Below, one piece after another: positions 31,531 through 41,365 of a stretch of DNA of 64,000 nucleotides (the first letter of the stretch is position 1; each line of letters begins with the position of its first letter). This DNA is from Davidsoniella eucalypti. Taxonomy: Eukaryota; Ascomycota; Sordariomycetes; Microascales; Ceratocystidaceae. Below the pieces are notes generated by a model. It did not search any database, had not been told where the DNA came from, and worked only from the letters and a program-made list of their open reading frames with translations. The translations under genes were made by a program, and so were the position numbers. The stretch lies in NCBI GenBank assembly GCA_004009845.1, contig RMBW01000045.1, positions 124,001 to 188,000 on the forward strand. Reading direction: 5' to 3'.

Positions 31531-32468
31531 GTTATGCCGGGGTTATGTGAAGTTTGTGAGTTACTTTTAGGTTCCTTATCACTGCCGTCAAAATTGCGCA
31601 ATTGGACGAAAATGTACAAAAATCGAGCTGTAGTGGGCTAATTGGCGGGGTGGATGGTTGTGGTGATGCTGTTACAGCTAGACCGCAAAGTTGAAGCCAA
31701 GCTTGCATCACACCCAAAACGCGTCAAACGCGTATCGCGAGGCTGAACAACTTAAAACCCTGTCTGTTTCTTGAACCAATAATGTGGCGGGATGCATAAA
31801 CAAGGCTGTTTAGTAAATAATTCTTCACGTTTAGCGCCAAGGAGCTATACATAACCAAATGTACCTTAGGGTTAGGCGCGAGAAAAATCTTCATTATTTT
31901 CTCGTACAGCTTGAACGAAGGCAACCAAATTTTGACTGTCAGCGTCTTCTTCATGTAACATCCCGAGTCCGACGATCTACATCTTTTATTGTTCTCTCCC
32001 ACTTTCCCGGTACTTGAGCCTTGGACACAGCCTTATATTTTCTACCCATCCTACCCGTATCCAATACTCACTAGGCACCCATCAAAATCAACATTGTGAG
32101 ACTTTTTGTTTCGTTTCATTGATGCAAGCATCAGGTAACCTTTGTCGTCAATGATACTACACCACAGACCCGAACCGTAAACTTGGCATAGTGATTTTTT
32201 CAAATCATCATCTCACTACACCGACTAGTGACATTTTACTTACAGATATATTGCTGCCTTTCACTTGGTCCTACCATTGTAAATCCCTATCCTTCTTCAG
32301 TTCAGTTCAATTTTGCCGGGCCTACAATATCTTACGGCAAAGATACATTAGCGGAGGAACTATCTCTGCCTTGAAGCACACGCCTGTCCATCCGACCATT
32401 ATCTCTCGCATACTGGGGTTTGCATAATCACTGCCTATCACAAAAAACGAACAAAAACAACATCGAAA
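31531..32468. other. Divergent promoter region between RFC3 and the small K-rich protein
   Basis: 938 bp between two divergently transcribed starts. The right part is pyrimidine-rich, as in a leader. An MCB-like AACGCG lies at about 31718, with ACGCGT close by in GTCAAACGCGTATC (about 31725-31738). Such sites drive G1/S genes in yeasts, which would suit RFC3; this is suggestive only. Confidence 0.4.
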
Positions 32469-33080
32469 ATGGCCTCAAGTAGCAGCCAAGAAAAGCTGCC
32501 CGTGGCACTCAACGCCGCCGTGGTAGCCAATACGGCAGCACTACGTACCAGCCTCCTACGAAACAGCTTCAACCTCAAGAAAGACGCTTGCAAGTCAAAG
32601 TACTCGGACAAGGCCCGTGTAGCCGAGCAAGAAGACCTCAAGATTCCTCAGTACAATGTGGGAATTGGTGGTCGGTCGGACAAGCAAGCCGCCGCCAAGG
32701 CCGCCGACGACGATTTGCGCCGTAAGCTCATGGGTCGCAAGCGTGGACAGGAAGCCGCCATATTGGGTGCAGAGAGCAGCGATGAGGAGGAAGGACGAAG
32801 TGGACTTGGACGCTCCAAAAGAGCAAGGCGTCCAGTACAGGCTTCGACGAAAGAGAAGCCGACTTCGGAAACAGTGTTAGTTCCAGAACCATCAACAGTG
32901 CCAATATTAGCTCAGACAGAGACGGTGACATCCACTGGACTTGAGGATATACGAGAAGACAACAAAGGCTCAAGTGCTACCCGACAAGAAGAAACCGGGT
33001 CCATTACTTCAAAGTCTAAAAAGAAGAAGAATAAGATTAAGAAGAAAAATAATAATTCTGATGCCATGTTAGAGGCCTGA
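32469..33080 (+). CDS. Conserved-looking small basic protein, 203 aa
   Basis: Single exon. The N-terminal half has a helical segment (LNAAVVANTAALRTSLLRNSF) followed by a Lys/Asp-rich stretch. A central acidic Ser patch (ESSDEEE) with basic SKRARRP next to it resembles a CK2 site plus nuclear localisation signal. The C terminus is a lysine-rich tail (KKKKNKIKKK). The composition suggests a nuclear or nucleolar protein, for example in ribosome biogenesis. I do not recognise a named family. Confidence 0.75.
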   Translation: MASSSSQEKLPVALNAAVVANTAALRTSLLRNSFNLKKDACKSKYSDKARVAEQEDLKIPQYNVGIGGRSDKQAAAKAADDDLRRKLMGRKRGQEAAILGAESSDEEEGRSGLGRSKRARRPVQASTKEKPTSETVLVPEPSTVPILAQTETVTSTGLEDIREDNKGSSATRQEETGSITSKSKKKKNKIKKKNNNSDAMLEA

Positions 33081-33200
33081 AGTCGATATATCACAATGAT
33101 ATCGGCGTCTGGGTAGAAAAAAAACAACGCAGAAACCATCTTTTTTTATTTGCATTAGATGTCACTATCCATCTGTCCACAGTCACATCATATACCAAAA
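33081..33200. other. Short convergent 3' spacer
   Basis: Only 120 bp separate the stops of the K-rich protein gene (+) and the WD40 gene (-), so their 3' UTRs probably overlap. Confidence 0.6.
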
Positions 33201-35005
33201 TTAGGCATCCTCCATCAGAGCCGCTAGTTCGGCCTCCTCTTCGGCCGTCATAATGTTATCGTCTCCCTGCTTGCCATCATCAGCGATTTCTTCGGGTATC
33301 TGCTGGGCCTTTTCCATCTCCTCTTTGAGATCTTCCAGGCTCTTTGCTTGGAGAGGCCAGACTCTGATAGTACCGTCAATACTGACACTGCAGACCTTTT
33401 GAGAAAGATCACGGGGGTCAGTTATCAGGATAAGATCGGTAATCTCGTCGTAGTGTCCATATAGTGTGAATAAAAGCTTTCCTGTGCCCTTATTCCATAT
33501 CTTGACGTCTTCGTCACGACCACCGGTGACAACATATGCTTCTGTCACTACAACAGCGCGTACATGGTCGCCATGCGTGATAATGTCGTCGGGGTTGAAT
33601 TTACGAGCACGGGCGAGACATTTAGCAGTGCCATCACCACTAGCCGTCCATAAGTCAGACTCTTCGTCGCCCACATAGAAAAGGCGATAGACTCCTGTTT
33701 CATGCTCGTGAATAGTGAGACGTTCGCCAGTTTTGCCATGAAATTCCTCCGCCAACTTTGTGCCTCCAGCAAGGGTGATGTTCCAACGGCGAACATGCGG
33801 ATCACTACTAGCACTGGCAATAACAACAGCCTGGGGCGAAGACAGCACTGGATCGATGGCTAGGTGCTGCACAGAACCCATGGCCACTGAACTGTCCTGT
33901 AGAGTGTACAGCTGAGTGCCTGTAGCGACGTCCCAAACGATGATTTTCTTGTCAGCACCACCGCTGATCAGTATGTCAACACCGTCAAGCGTGGTGAATA
34001 GAATAGCTTTGACAAAGTCGCTGTGGCCCAGCAACGGAGCTCCGAGCTGTTGACCGGTGGTAATATTCCATCGGTGAATGCCTTTGTCCCACGAGCCAGC
34101 AAAGACGGCAGCTTTGCTAGCAGCCAGGCAGGTGACAGGGGCGGTGGGCCCAGAGTATGATTTGGATATAGCACCAGTCTATGAACGATGGGAAGCCAAG
34201 GGATTAGCACGTGAAAATGATAAGGCCAAAGCAGAGTGGGCAACAAAGGCGACAAAAAAAGCTAGTAGGGTAGAATATGGACATGTGAAAATCAGAGCCA
34301 CTGGGCTACTTTGGGTCAATAATGCCAAGTAGTCAGGCAATGGTAGCGTAGGCAGCTAAAACGTGCGTGCAACACTGATATCATTGTTGGTGTCAGTTGC
34401 ATAGTCAACAGCATAGAATATATTCTTAAAACAAGCTAGGGGCTCTCTGCTGGGCGAAAACAAGAGAAAGCGAGTTGGTAGCAGCAGATAACTAGGCCTG
34501 CCAGCTTTGATAGGTCTCAGGTAAAGATCGATTGACAAAAGGAGGAGTGGAAGGGAGGGGGTGTGGACTGTAGCAGAGTGATGGACCGGGGGCTCATGTG
34601 GGATTGTATGTAAAGAGTAAGTATAAGAGTACCTCTAGATTGATACGGCGGACTTTGTTAGCGGATTCAGCCACAAACACCGATGAGAACGGAGCGCTGG
34701 GATCAGAGATCAGCGCCAGAATCTTGGACTTGAGCTGGATGGGAGAGCCAAAAGCGTTGCCTGATTTAGCATTGCGACGCTCATTCTTGGCATGTGTAGC
34801 ACTGTGCTAGTGATGTCAGAAGAAATAACTTGAAAAAGAGGCTGCTACTAGAAATAGAAGTATTTGCTGTCTTCTTTTGTTCCGTGCTGTTGTTCGTATT
34901 TACTAGAAACGCCAGCCTAGGACAAAGAATGTTGCCTACGGAATAGAGAACAAGAGTCACCTACTCAGTCTGAAAGAAGTTGTCTGTGTTTGTGGTCATA
35001 GACAT
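33201..35005 (-). CDS. WD40-repeat protein, 395 aa, three exons
   Basis: I rebuilt exons 34965-35005, 34633-34801 and 33201-34178. All junctions are canonical (GTAGGT/CACAG; GTACTC/CATAG) and in phase, giving 1188 nt. The N terminus is short and polar. The blades include KILALISDPSAPFSSVFVAES, PVTCLAASKAAVFAGSWDKGIHRWNI, DFVKAILF with LISGGADKKIIVWDV, and VTGGRDEDVKIWNKGTGKLL with CSVSIDGTIRVWPL. WD or near-WD dipeptides end most blades. The tail is acidic with an EEEAELAAL helix. Such propellers scaffold protein complexes; the role of this family is not known to me. The second intron (454 nt) is long for this window and could hide an alternative exon. Confidence 0.85.
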
Positions 35006-36776
35006 GTTGGCGGCGTGATATGATCTCAATGGAGGCTAGGACAAGAAGGGTGTGCAAGGCGGGCACGAAGGCAATATCAATTCGGTGTTGTTTCTTGTAG
35101 AATACGAAGGCCAACTGGCGTATAAGAAACAAGTCGAATGATAGACAGGTTAGATTGTAAATCTAATTGCAAAATATGAATGTGACAGTGCTTTGGGCAG
35201 GGGGGAGCTGCCAAGATGCCGAGGGAAGGAATGAGGCTCGTGAAAAACTTGATGTAACAGGATCACAGGATGGATATAGTGACTGGATACTATAGCTAAT
35301 AGAATAGCAAATAAGACGGCACACAGAGTACGGCGGAATAAAAAATGTTGCGTGATAGAGGGGCGTGGAATTTCGTGATCGGTGACTTCTGCTTGAGTGG
35401 TTTTGGCGGCTTGTGAAAGTGGGAATTTAAGACCCTTCGTCAAAATGATAGGCCGCGATATAGCCAGGCTAGTGGACCCTTCTAGAAGCACAGAAATAGA
35501 AGCTGACCAATCAACAGCCGCCGCTGGCTTTTGTCACGATCACGCTGGATCTGTTTGACAACGCTCGTTTACTGTCGTAGTTCCGGACATCTTGTTTTCT
35601 TTGCTGACAATGCGATGCAAATCGATCGGCAAGCTGGCCGTGGTCGATACCGCCCAATTTTGTGTTCTGACCCTGTCTCATCGTCGTGCTGCACACAAAG
35701 CATTGTCCTAGGTTTGGTTTGTTGTTGATGACTGATAGGGCCCACTATTAGTAGCTTACTTGACAAATCAGGTAAAGCAGAATGCAATACGACATTGCTG
35801 TCACGTGAGAGCTCACGTGAAAGCATTGTTAAGATAACGTTAGAGCACCCAGTTAGTGTTTGTGCGGTTGAGATCGATACATCGTGGAAATCCACTAGAG
35901 CAGCAAACCGTTTTCTCGATAGCCCATGGCTGGACTCGAGATACCGCCTCAAATTGCCACACCCCATTGAGACTTCATTCGCGAATCACCTTCATCGCTG
36001 TTGGCACTATCGTCGCCAAGACGAGACGTCCTTGGAGAGGTATCAGGATAACAGGCCGTTTCACCGTCGACAGTCGGTACTGGCTGCTCCCTCCAGTTTA
36101 GCGCAATCGCCGATAGTATCTGTAATAAGAAATGTACATATGTAGATCGGCTGCGGAGACTGCCAGCAAAGTCCGTCTGTCGCTGGTACTGCTACCTTGA
36201 GCTCTCCGTTGTTTGGCTCAGCCCACGAACGAGCACGCTATGCCTTAAGGGGAAACGGAAACGAACAAGGGGTATAAGTGCTAGGGGCTTTTTGTCGTTA
36301 CAATCACCAGCTTGAAGAGCGTAACCGCTAACTCGCCATGGCATCAAAATAATACTAAACGAGGGCTATACTAGCCCTAGTCTCTAGACTACCCAGACCA
36401 TGTGCTACCATTATTAGATATGTATGTAGTAGAAATCAAGGTCCTACGCCTTTGGCATATTCATGAAGCTCGTCTCATTGTCACCTGCGGTGGTGTGTGT
36501 TTAGCAACAATGAGCGGCATCAAAGCAGACCCCCCTCCAACTCTGTGCCATAGCTTCCTTCGTCTTTGTTTCTCTCTTGCTCATCCGGACTGGCATCTGA
36601 TTCTGTACTCTATATAGGGTTTCCGATTCCTTCTCTCATGGCTTCTGTTTCACCTCACTCTTTATTCTCATGTTATCGCGAGTGATACATCAGCATCATA
36701 ATCGCCTGCCTCGCCATATTGCCCTTGCATCCTTCTGCCCTTCAAGCCATATACTGTTGGTGCTGTCGTTACTATC
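35006..36776. other. Divergent intergenic region between WD40 and MFS genes
   Basis: 1.77 kb between divergent starts. No coding family recognised, despite several open frames near 35500-36150. A paired E-box lies at 35801-35820. The last 200 bp before 36777 are CT-rich, a typical fungal leader. Confidence 0.5.
35801..35820. promoter_or_regulatory. Two CACGTG E-boxes, 12 bp apart
   Basis: TCACGTGA occurs twice, separated by GAGC. CACGTG is the core site of bHLH factors (Cbf1/Pho4 and SREBP-like classes). The close pair is 0.8 kb from the WD40 start and 1.0 kb from the transporter start; which gene it serves, if any, is unknown. Confidence 0.3.
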
Positions 36777-38470
36777 ATGACCTCCTCTGAACTTCCACCA
36801 ACAAAGCCAAGCTCGAATGAGTCTTCTGACCAACCTGACGATAGTTCACTCGAGCTTGGCACACCCATCGACTACGATGATCCCCGTGAGAAGAGAAACC
36901 CAAAGAACTGGGGAATGTTCATAAAGATCATTCACACGCTCATCCCCGGTGTCATTGCTTTCAAGGTGTAAGTGTCTCATACTTCCATCACTCTACCACT
37001 CTTTGTACTCATCGCCATTGCTCGTCTGTACAGCACACTAACCCACGCCTCCAACAATGTAGTACCTTTAGCACATCCATCATGACTCCTGCCTTGGCAC
37101 ACATCATGTTCGAGTTTGGTGTTGGCCGTACCGTTGGTCTGCTAACTTTGACCATGTATACCATTGGTCTTGCCTTTGGCCCTCTCTTCATTGCCCCCCT
37201 CTCTGAAATATTTGGCCGTCGTTACGTCTACATCTTCACCAGCTCGTCGTTCCTTATTTTCACTGGCTGCTGCACCGCTATGCACAACTTTGCAGGCCTC
37301 CTCATCTTCCGTTTCCTTGCTGGGTTCTTCGGCTCTGCCGCTCTGGCTTCTGGTGCTGGCACCATTGCGGATATCTGGGGCCTTAGTAAGGCCGGTGCTT
37401 ACTCCGGCCTTCTCTTTATCCTCGGCCCCTTCCTAGGTCCTAGTCTCGGCCCTCTAGCTGGCAGTTATATCATGGCTAGCCACGATGACTGGCGTTGGAC
37501 TCTCTACACAACTATGATCCTTGGTGCTCCCGCATGGCTAGCTACTGTCCTCATGCGCGAGACATCGAAAGATTGGATTTTGCGTAATGATCCTGGATTC
37601 AAGAACAAGATTACTTTTGACAAGGTTGGCGGCCTTCTCAGTGTCGCCCTTATGAAGCCTACCAAGATGCTTTTCACCGATAGCGTTGTTTCTGTTTTGG
37701 CCCTATATTCTGCCTATGCTTACGCACTTGTGTTCAGTTACTTTGGAAGTGCCTCGTACATTCTCCAGCTGTACTACAGATTCACATTAAAGGAGGTTGG
37801 CCTCAGCTTCATCAGTGTTATCATTGGCTACGTTATTGCTACTGCCATCTTCGGCGCTCTTACTATGTTCTATGAAGGCAGAGCCGAGAAGGCGGGAACC
37901 CGTGTCCATCCTGAGCTACGTCTCATGTCTGCTTGCATCGGCAGTGTCCTTCTACCCGGTGGCCTATTCTGGTATGCCTGGGAGGCACACTATGGCGGCC
38001 CTCCGGCGGCTCTAGTGGCTTCCGGTGTCATGTTTGGCTGTGGAGCGTTTTCCATTTTCGTAAGTTTCGATATTGCTATTGCACAGTTCCGTTAGTCTGT
38101 TCAAGTGGTTTACTAACACCCGTTCTCTTTCACAGCTTTCTATCATTATCTACCAGGTTGAGTTCTTCGGCTCCGAGTCTGGCGCTTCTTGTAAGTCACT
38201 TGTACATTTCGACACGTTATCTTGGTCATAGTATCAAACTCTAACATCATCTTTCTCATAGCACTTGCTGCCAATGGCATCCTAAGATACACCCTCGGTG
38301 CTGTGTTCCCGTTGTTCACGCTCCAGATGTACCAAGAACTTGGTATTAACTGGGCCAGCAGCACCTTTGGCTTCCTTGCTGTTGCCATGATCCCGATTCC
38401 GTTCTTGCTGCTCAAATTTGGGCCTCAACTGCGTGCCCGCAGCAAGTTCATTCCTAAGACGCCCAACTAA
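36777..38470 (+). CDS. MFS transporter, DHA1 (drug/polyamine:H+ antiporter) type, 483 aa
   Basis: Exons 36777-36967, 37063-38059, 38136-38190 and 38262-38470 join in phase (1452 nt) with GTAAGT donors at all three introns. After an acidic, Ser-rich cytosolic tail comes NPKNW, a hallmark of fungal DHA1 carriers (Tpo/Flu1/Qdr), then about 12 membrane segments. Motif A between helices 2 and 3 reads PLSEIFGRRYVYI. The helix-5 antiporter region has GPFLGPSLGPLAG, matching motif C (gPxxGPxxGG). The loop after helix 6 contains MRETSKDWILR. The protein should sit in the plasma membrane and export small molecules with proton exchange; the substrate cannot be read from sequence. No biosynthetic cluster is visible nearby. 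Confidence 0.93.
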
Positions 38471-39220
38471 ATTGCTAGGGGGTAGCTGTTGTCTTATCAT
38501 TTCTCCTTAGACCACGTTACGGCCATCTTTTTCTCTCACATGCCAGTTTTCACTCAGTCTCTCCCCCCTTGCCTGCTTTCATCTTCTTTGCAATATTTCT
38601 TTCTATATACTGCCAGCTCTTCAAGGCTGCCAGACGTCTCATCTTATTGGATAGACTTTAATCTCACTATCACGTTAAGCGTGTTCACTCTCTACAAGTT
38701 GTCGAGACACAGGATATTCGTGGAAGAAGTTTGACTTTTTGACAATAGAGGCGTAACTACGGCGTCTACGAAGAAAATCTGTGATTTTCTTGCAGGCTGC
38801 TGGTGCAGTATCTTGATAATTGCGATGAGAACCATGGCGCAATATCCAAGTACCAAAAAGCCCTTGTTTTACTCTCTAACGATGCTAACGACTTAATATC
38901 TTCTTTAAACCATCTTTGTTTCTGGTTGTACCCATACATCAAACACGCATTTTGCTTTTCATAGACTCCCTTGATGCTGCTATCATCTACTTCAAGTTAT
39001 ACCATATATAAGTTTTGTATAATGTATCCATAAATTTCCTTTAAACCTACACTCGTTAGACCCGTGATTTCGAAATGTTATGTCAGATGTATGAAGAAGT
39101 AAATGCTTATATTAATGAAGCGGTGAACATAGAAAAAGAAATCGCCTCCCTGTATGAAGTTCTAATGACAGTATATGCTAGACTCTACATTCATTCGTCC
39201 TTTCCCTATCTCTTCCAAGG
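38471..39220. other. Convergent 3' intergenic region
   Basis: 750 bp between the stops of the transporter (+) and hexokinase-family gene (-). T-rich at the left, AT-rich elsewhere; no gene seen. Confidence 0.55.
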
Positions 39221-41365
39221 CTATTCATGATTCTCGATCACCCCTTCGTGACTTTGACACTGGCTTTGATACAAAGCTGCAATAGCCGCACCGATACTCG
39301 AGCCGTTCTTAGCCAAGCCAATGGTCACGCGCTGTTCGCCAGCTGGGCCAATGGCTGAGATGTCACGCAATGTCGAGCGTAGATCAGATTCAAAGGACGG
39401 ATAAAACTCAATAAGCGAGCCGTCAACGCCCACGTCAATGATATCACCATCATACAATTGCCGTGGTGACTGGTCCTCTGTAATCTCCTCCCTTTTGTTG
39501 TCTCCGGACTCCTTTGCTAGATGCTGACTAGACAAGGAGAGAGGAGCGGCTTTGCTTCGGCTTTGGTCGTCTTGTATGGGGCTCGGACTCGTGCTAGCAT
39601 GCTGTGATGATTGTTTGTTTGCATTCGGCGAGCTAAAGGTGCCGAGTAACAACTGTTTCAAGCTACGAGCCGATCTCCCAAAGATGGCAGCACAGCCAAT
39701 ACTGGAGACATCATGCTCAAGTGGTGCATCTTGCGGCTGAATAGACGGCACTTTGGGACTCGTGACAGCTGGACTGCCGGTAGTAGTGTGACTTGGAAAA
39801 GCCCGTGTCGAGGCAGTGGCTGTTTGTGTGGTCGACGATGGATGTGCTAATGACGGGTTAGAAGAAGTTGTTGGAGGCAAAGAAGCCGAAGGAGTAGGGA
39901 TGCGGCCGGACTGCAAAATTAAGCCGGCAACAGCCACGCCGGCGATGCGTCCTGCTCTACGGCCAATAGCAAGGCTGACAGTCCGAATGGCCGTAACAGC
40001 CTCCGTAGATAAAGACAAGAGACCTAGCTTAGCAGATACAGTTGATCTCAGCTCATTTGCGATCTCCTGAGGGCCAGTTGCCGCCAATAGAGACAGAATC
40101 TCACTGTCCAGGGTGTTTTGTTGGGACACAGGTGCCGTTTGAGGATCAATGCCAGCCAGACATTGTGGAGCAAAACGCTGTAACAGATCAAGGACGGCAA
40201 GACGAAGTAGCTCGCCCAGATACAATCCCGATACACGCTTTTCCAAGATCTGCTGGCCAGGATTCGTGGACTCGGCATCCAAAGTATCGTCGTATATGGT
40301 CGCGGGTAGGGCTTCAGGACGGTCATCGAAGCAACCGCCCCATTCCGTGTTCATGAGCATGATGTCGTCTTCGCCATCTGCGCTGTTACTTTTACTTTTC
40401 GATGATACTATTCCAGGCTTTGGCGTCTTCAACTTGGTCACGCGGTGCGCCTTTTCTACGTATGCTGCGTTGGTCCCCGTGCCAAATATGGCGCCCATCA
40501 AGGTCGGTGAATGCCCTGGAGAAAATGGTTGCGAAGTAGAGGCCGCACGCGTATATGCGCGGGCGAGCAGGGTGCCGACGCTATCATTGGCCAAGGCACA
40601 AACTAAAACGGGCAAGCCTAGCTCATCGACGGCGTTTTGTAATAGCTGGCATGGATCCCGGCCAATGGCAGTCGGAATAGCCCAGCCTTTATCCCACTGT
40701 AACATGGTTCCACTAGACAGCGAATGCTGCTCGAAAGTAAAGCTGAAGATGAAGCCTAGTGGCAGTCTAGCCGGTAAAGCAGCATCCTCACCACTGGCTG
40801 GGTGGTCACTGGTTTTACTAGACCACAGCTCATCTCGATGCGTATCTAGGAAGTGAGAAATACACTGTCCGATGAAGAGGAAGAGTGGCTCGTATCTATG
40901 TTCCGTCATGACCTGGCGTGGAACTTCGCGGGCCTCTTGAAGCAGCGTGTAAGTGCCATTTCCGTGTAATTCAACGGAGCATACGCGGCAGTTCGTGCCG
41001 CCAAGATCAACGCCTAGGAAGACACCGGTCTCGACACCGGTGGGCAGACGAGTCACAAATGAGGGAATCTGTGTTGCGCTACCATGTTCCCGTAAAGCAG
41101 TATCTAGTAAAAGCAGACATGGGCGAGGGTTAGTTTCAAGACTAAAGACGGGATGGGTAGGTAGAAGCAAATATGGGAAAGATAAAGAAGACATACCAAG
41201 ATGCTCGGTCAAATGTGAAATGGCGGAATTAGCATGTGAAGCACTGAACTCGAAGCTGGCGGCGATTTGCTGAGCGGCCTTGAGCAAGTCTGAGGCGGCC
41301 GCGTCTGGGGTTAGGGTTAACTGTGACGTCGACGGTAGAGTACGAGCCGTATCTTCGGGACCCAT
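39221..41365 (-). CDS. Hexokinase-family protein with long Ser/Thr/Pro insertion, 683 aa
   Basis: Exons 41197-41365 and 39221-41103 join across a 93-nt intron (GTATGT donor, TACTAG acceptor). The phosphate-1 motif FLGVDLGGTNCR is at about residue 84, the sugar loop is FIFSFTFEQHSLSSGTMLQWDKGW, and the catalytic Asp sits in ALANDSVGT at about 224. IFGTGTNAAY and the C-terminal ATP motif VGVDGSLIEFYPSF are also present. It is about 190 residues longer than usual glucokinases. Most of the excess is a low-complexity insertion between about residues 455 and 605, shortly before the adenosine motif. Two normally strong positions differ: Thr for Pro after FSF, and DKGW for TKGF in the sugar site. It resembles the atypical regulatory hexokinases of filamentous fungi (such as Aspergillus XprF) more than glycolytic ones, so catalysis is uncertain. 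Confidence 0.88.
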   Translation of the reverse strand: MGPEDTARTLPSTSQLTLTPDAAASDLLKAAQQIAASFEFSASHANSAISHLTEHLGMSSLSFPYLLLPTHPVFSLETNPRPCLLLLDTALREHGSATQIPSFVTRLPTGVETGVFLGVDLGGTNCRVCSVELHGNGTYTLLQEAREVPRQVMTEHRYEPLFLFIGQCISHFLDTHRDELWSSKTSDHPASGEDAALPARLPLGFIFSFTFEQHSLSSGTMLQWDKGWAIPTAIGRDPCQLLQNAVDELGLPVLVCALANDSVGTLLARAYTRAASTSQPFSPGHSPTLMGAIFGTGTNAAYVEKAHRVTKLKTPKPGIVSSKSKSNSADGEDDIMLMNTEWGGCFDDRPEALPATIYDDTLDAESTNPGQQILEKRVSGLYLGELLRLAVLDLLQRFAPQCLAGIDPQTAPVSQQNTLDSEILSLLAATGPQEIANELRSTVSAKLGLLSLSTEAVTAIRTVSLAIGRRAGRIAGVAVAGLILQSGRIPTPSASLPPTTSSNPSLAHPSSTTQTATASTRAFPSHTTTGSPAVTSPKVPSIQPQDAPLEHDVSSIGCAAIFGRSARSLKQLLLGTFSSPNANKQSSQHASTSPSPIQDDQSRSKAAPLSLSSQHLAKESGDNKREEITEDQSPRQLYDGDIIDVGVDGSLIEFYPSFESDLRSTLRDISAIGPAGEQRVTIGLAKNGSSIGAAIAALYQSQCQSHEGVIENHE

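Noticed and set aside
35569..36145. Antisense and sense open frames near 35.6-36.1 kb as genes
   Set aside because: They overlap each other on opposite strands, have no motif and no splice-compatible extension.
40149..40856. 235-codon open frame on the plus strand over the hexokinase-family gene
   Set aside because: It is antisense to a clearly conserved domain and has no motif; a mirror effect of GC-rich codon use.
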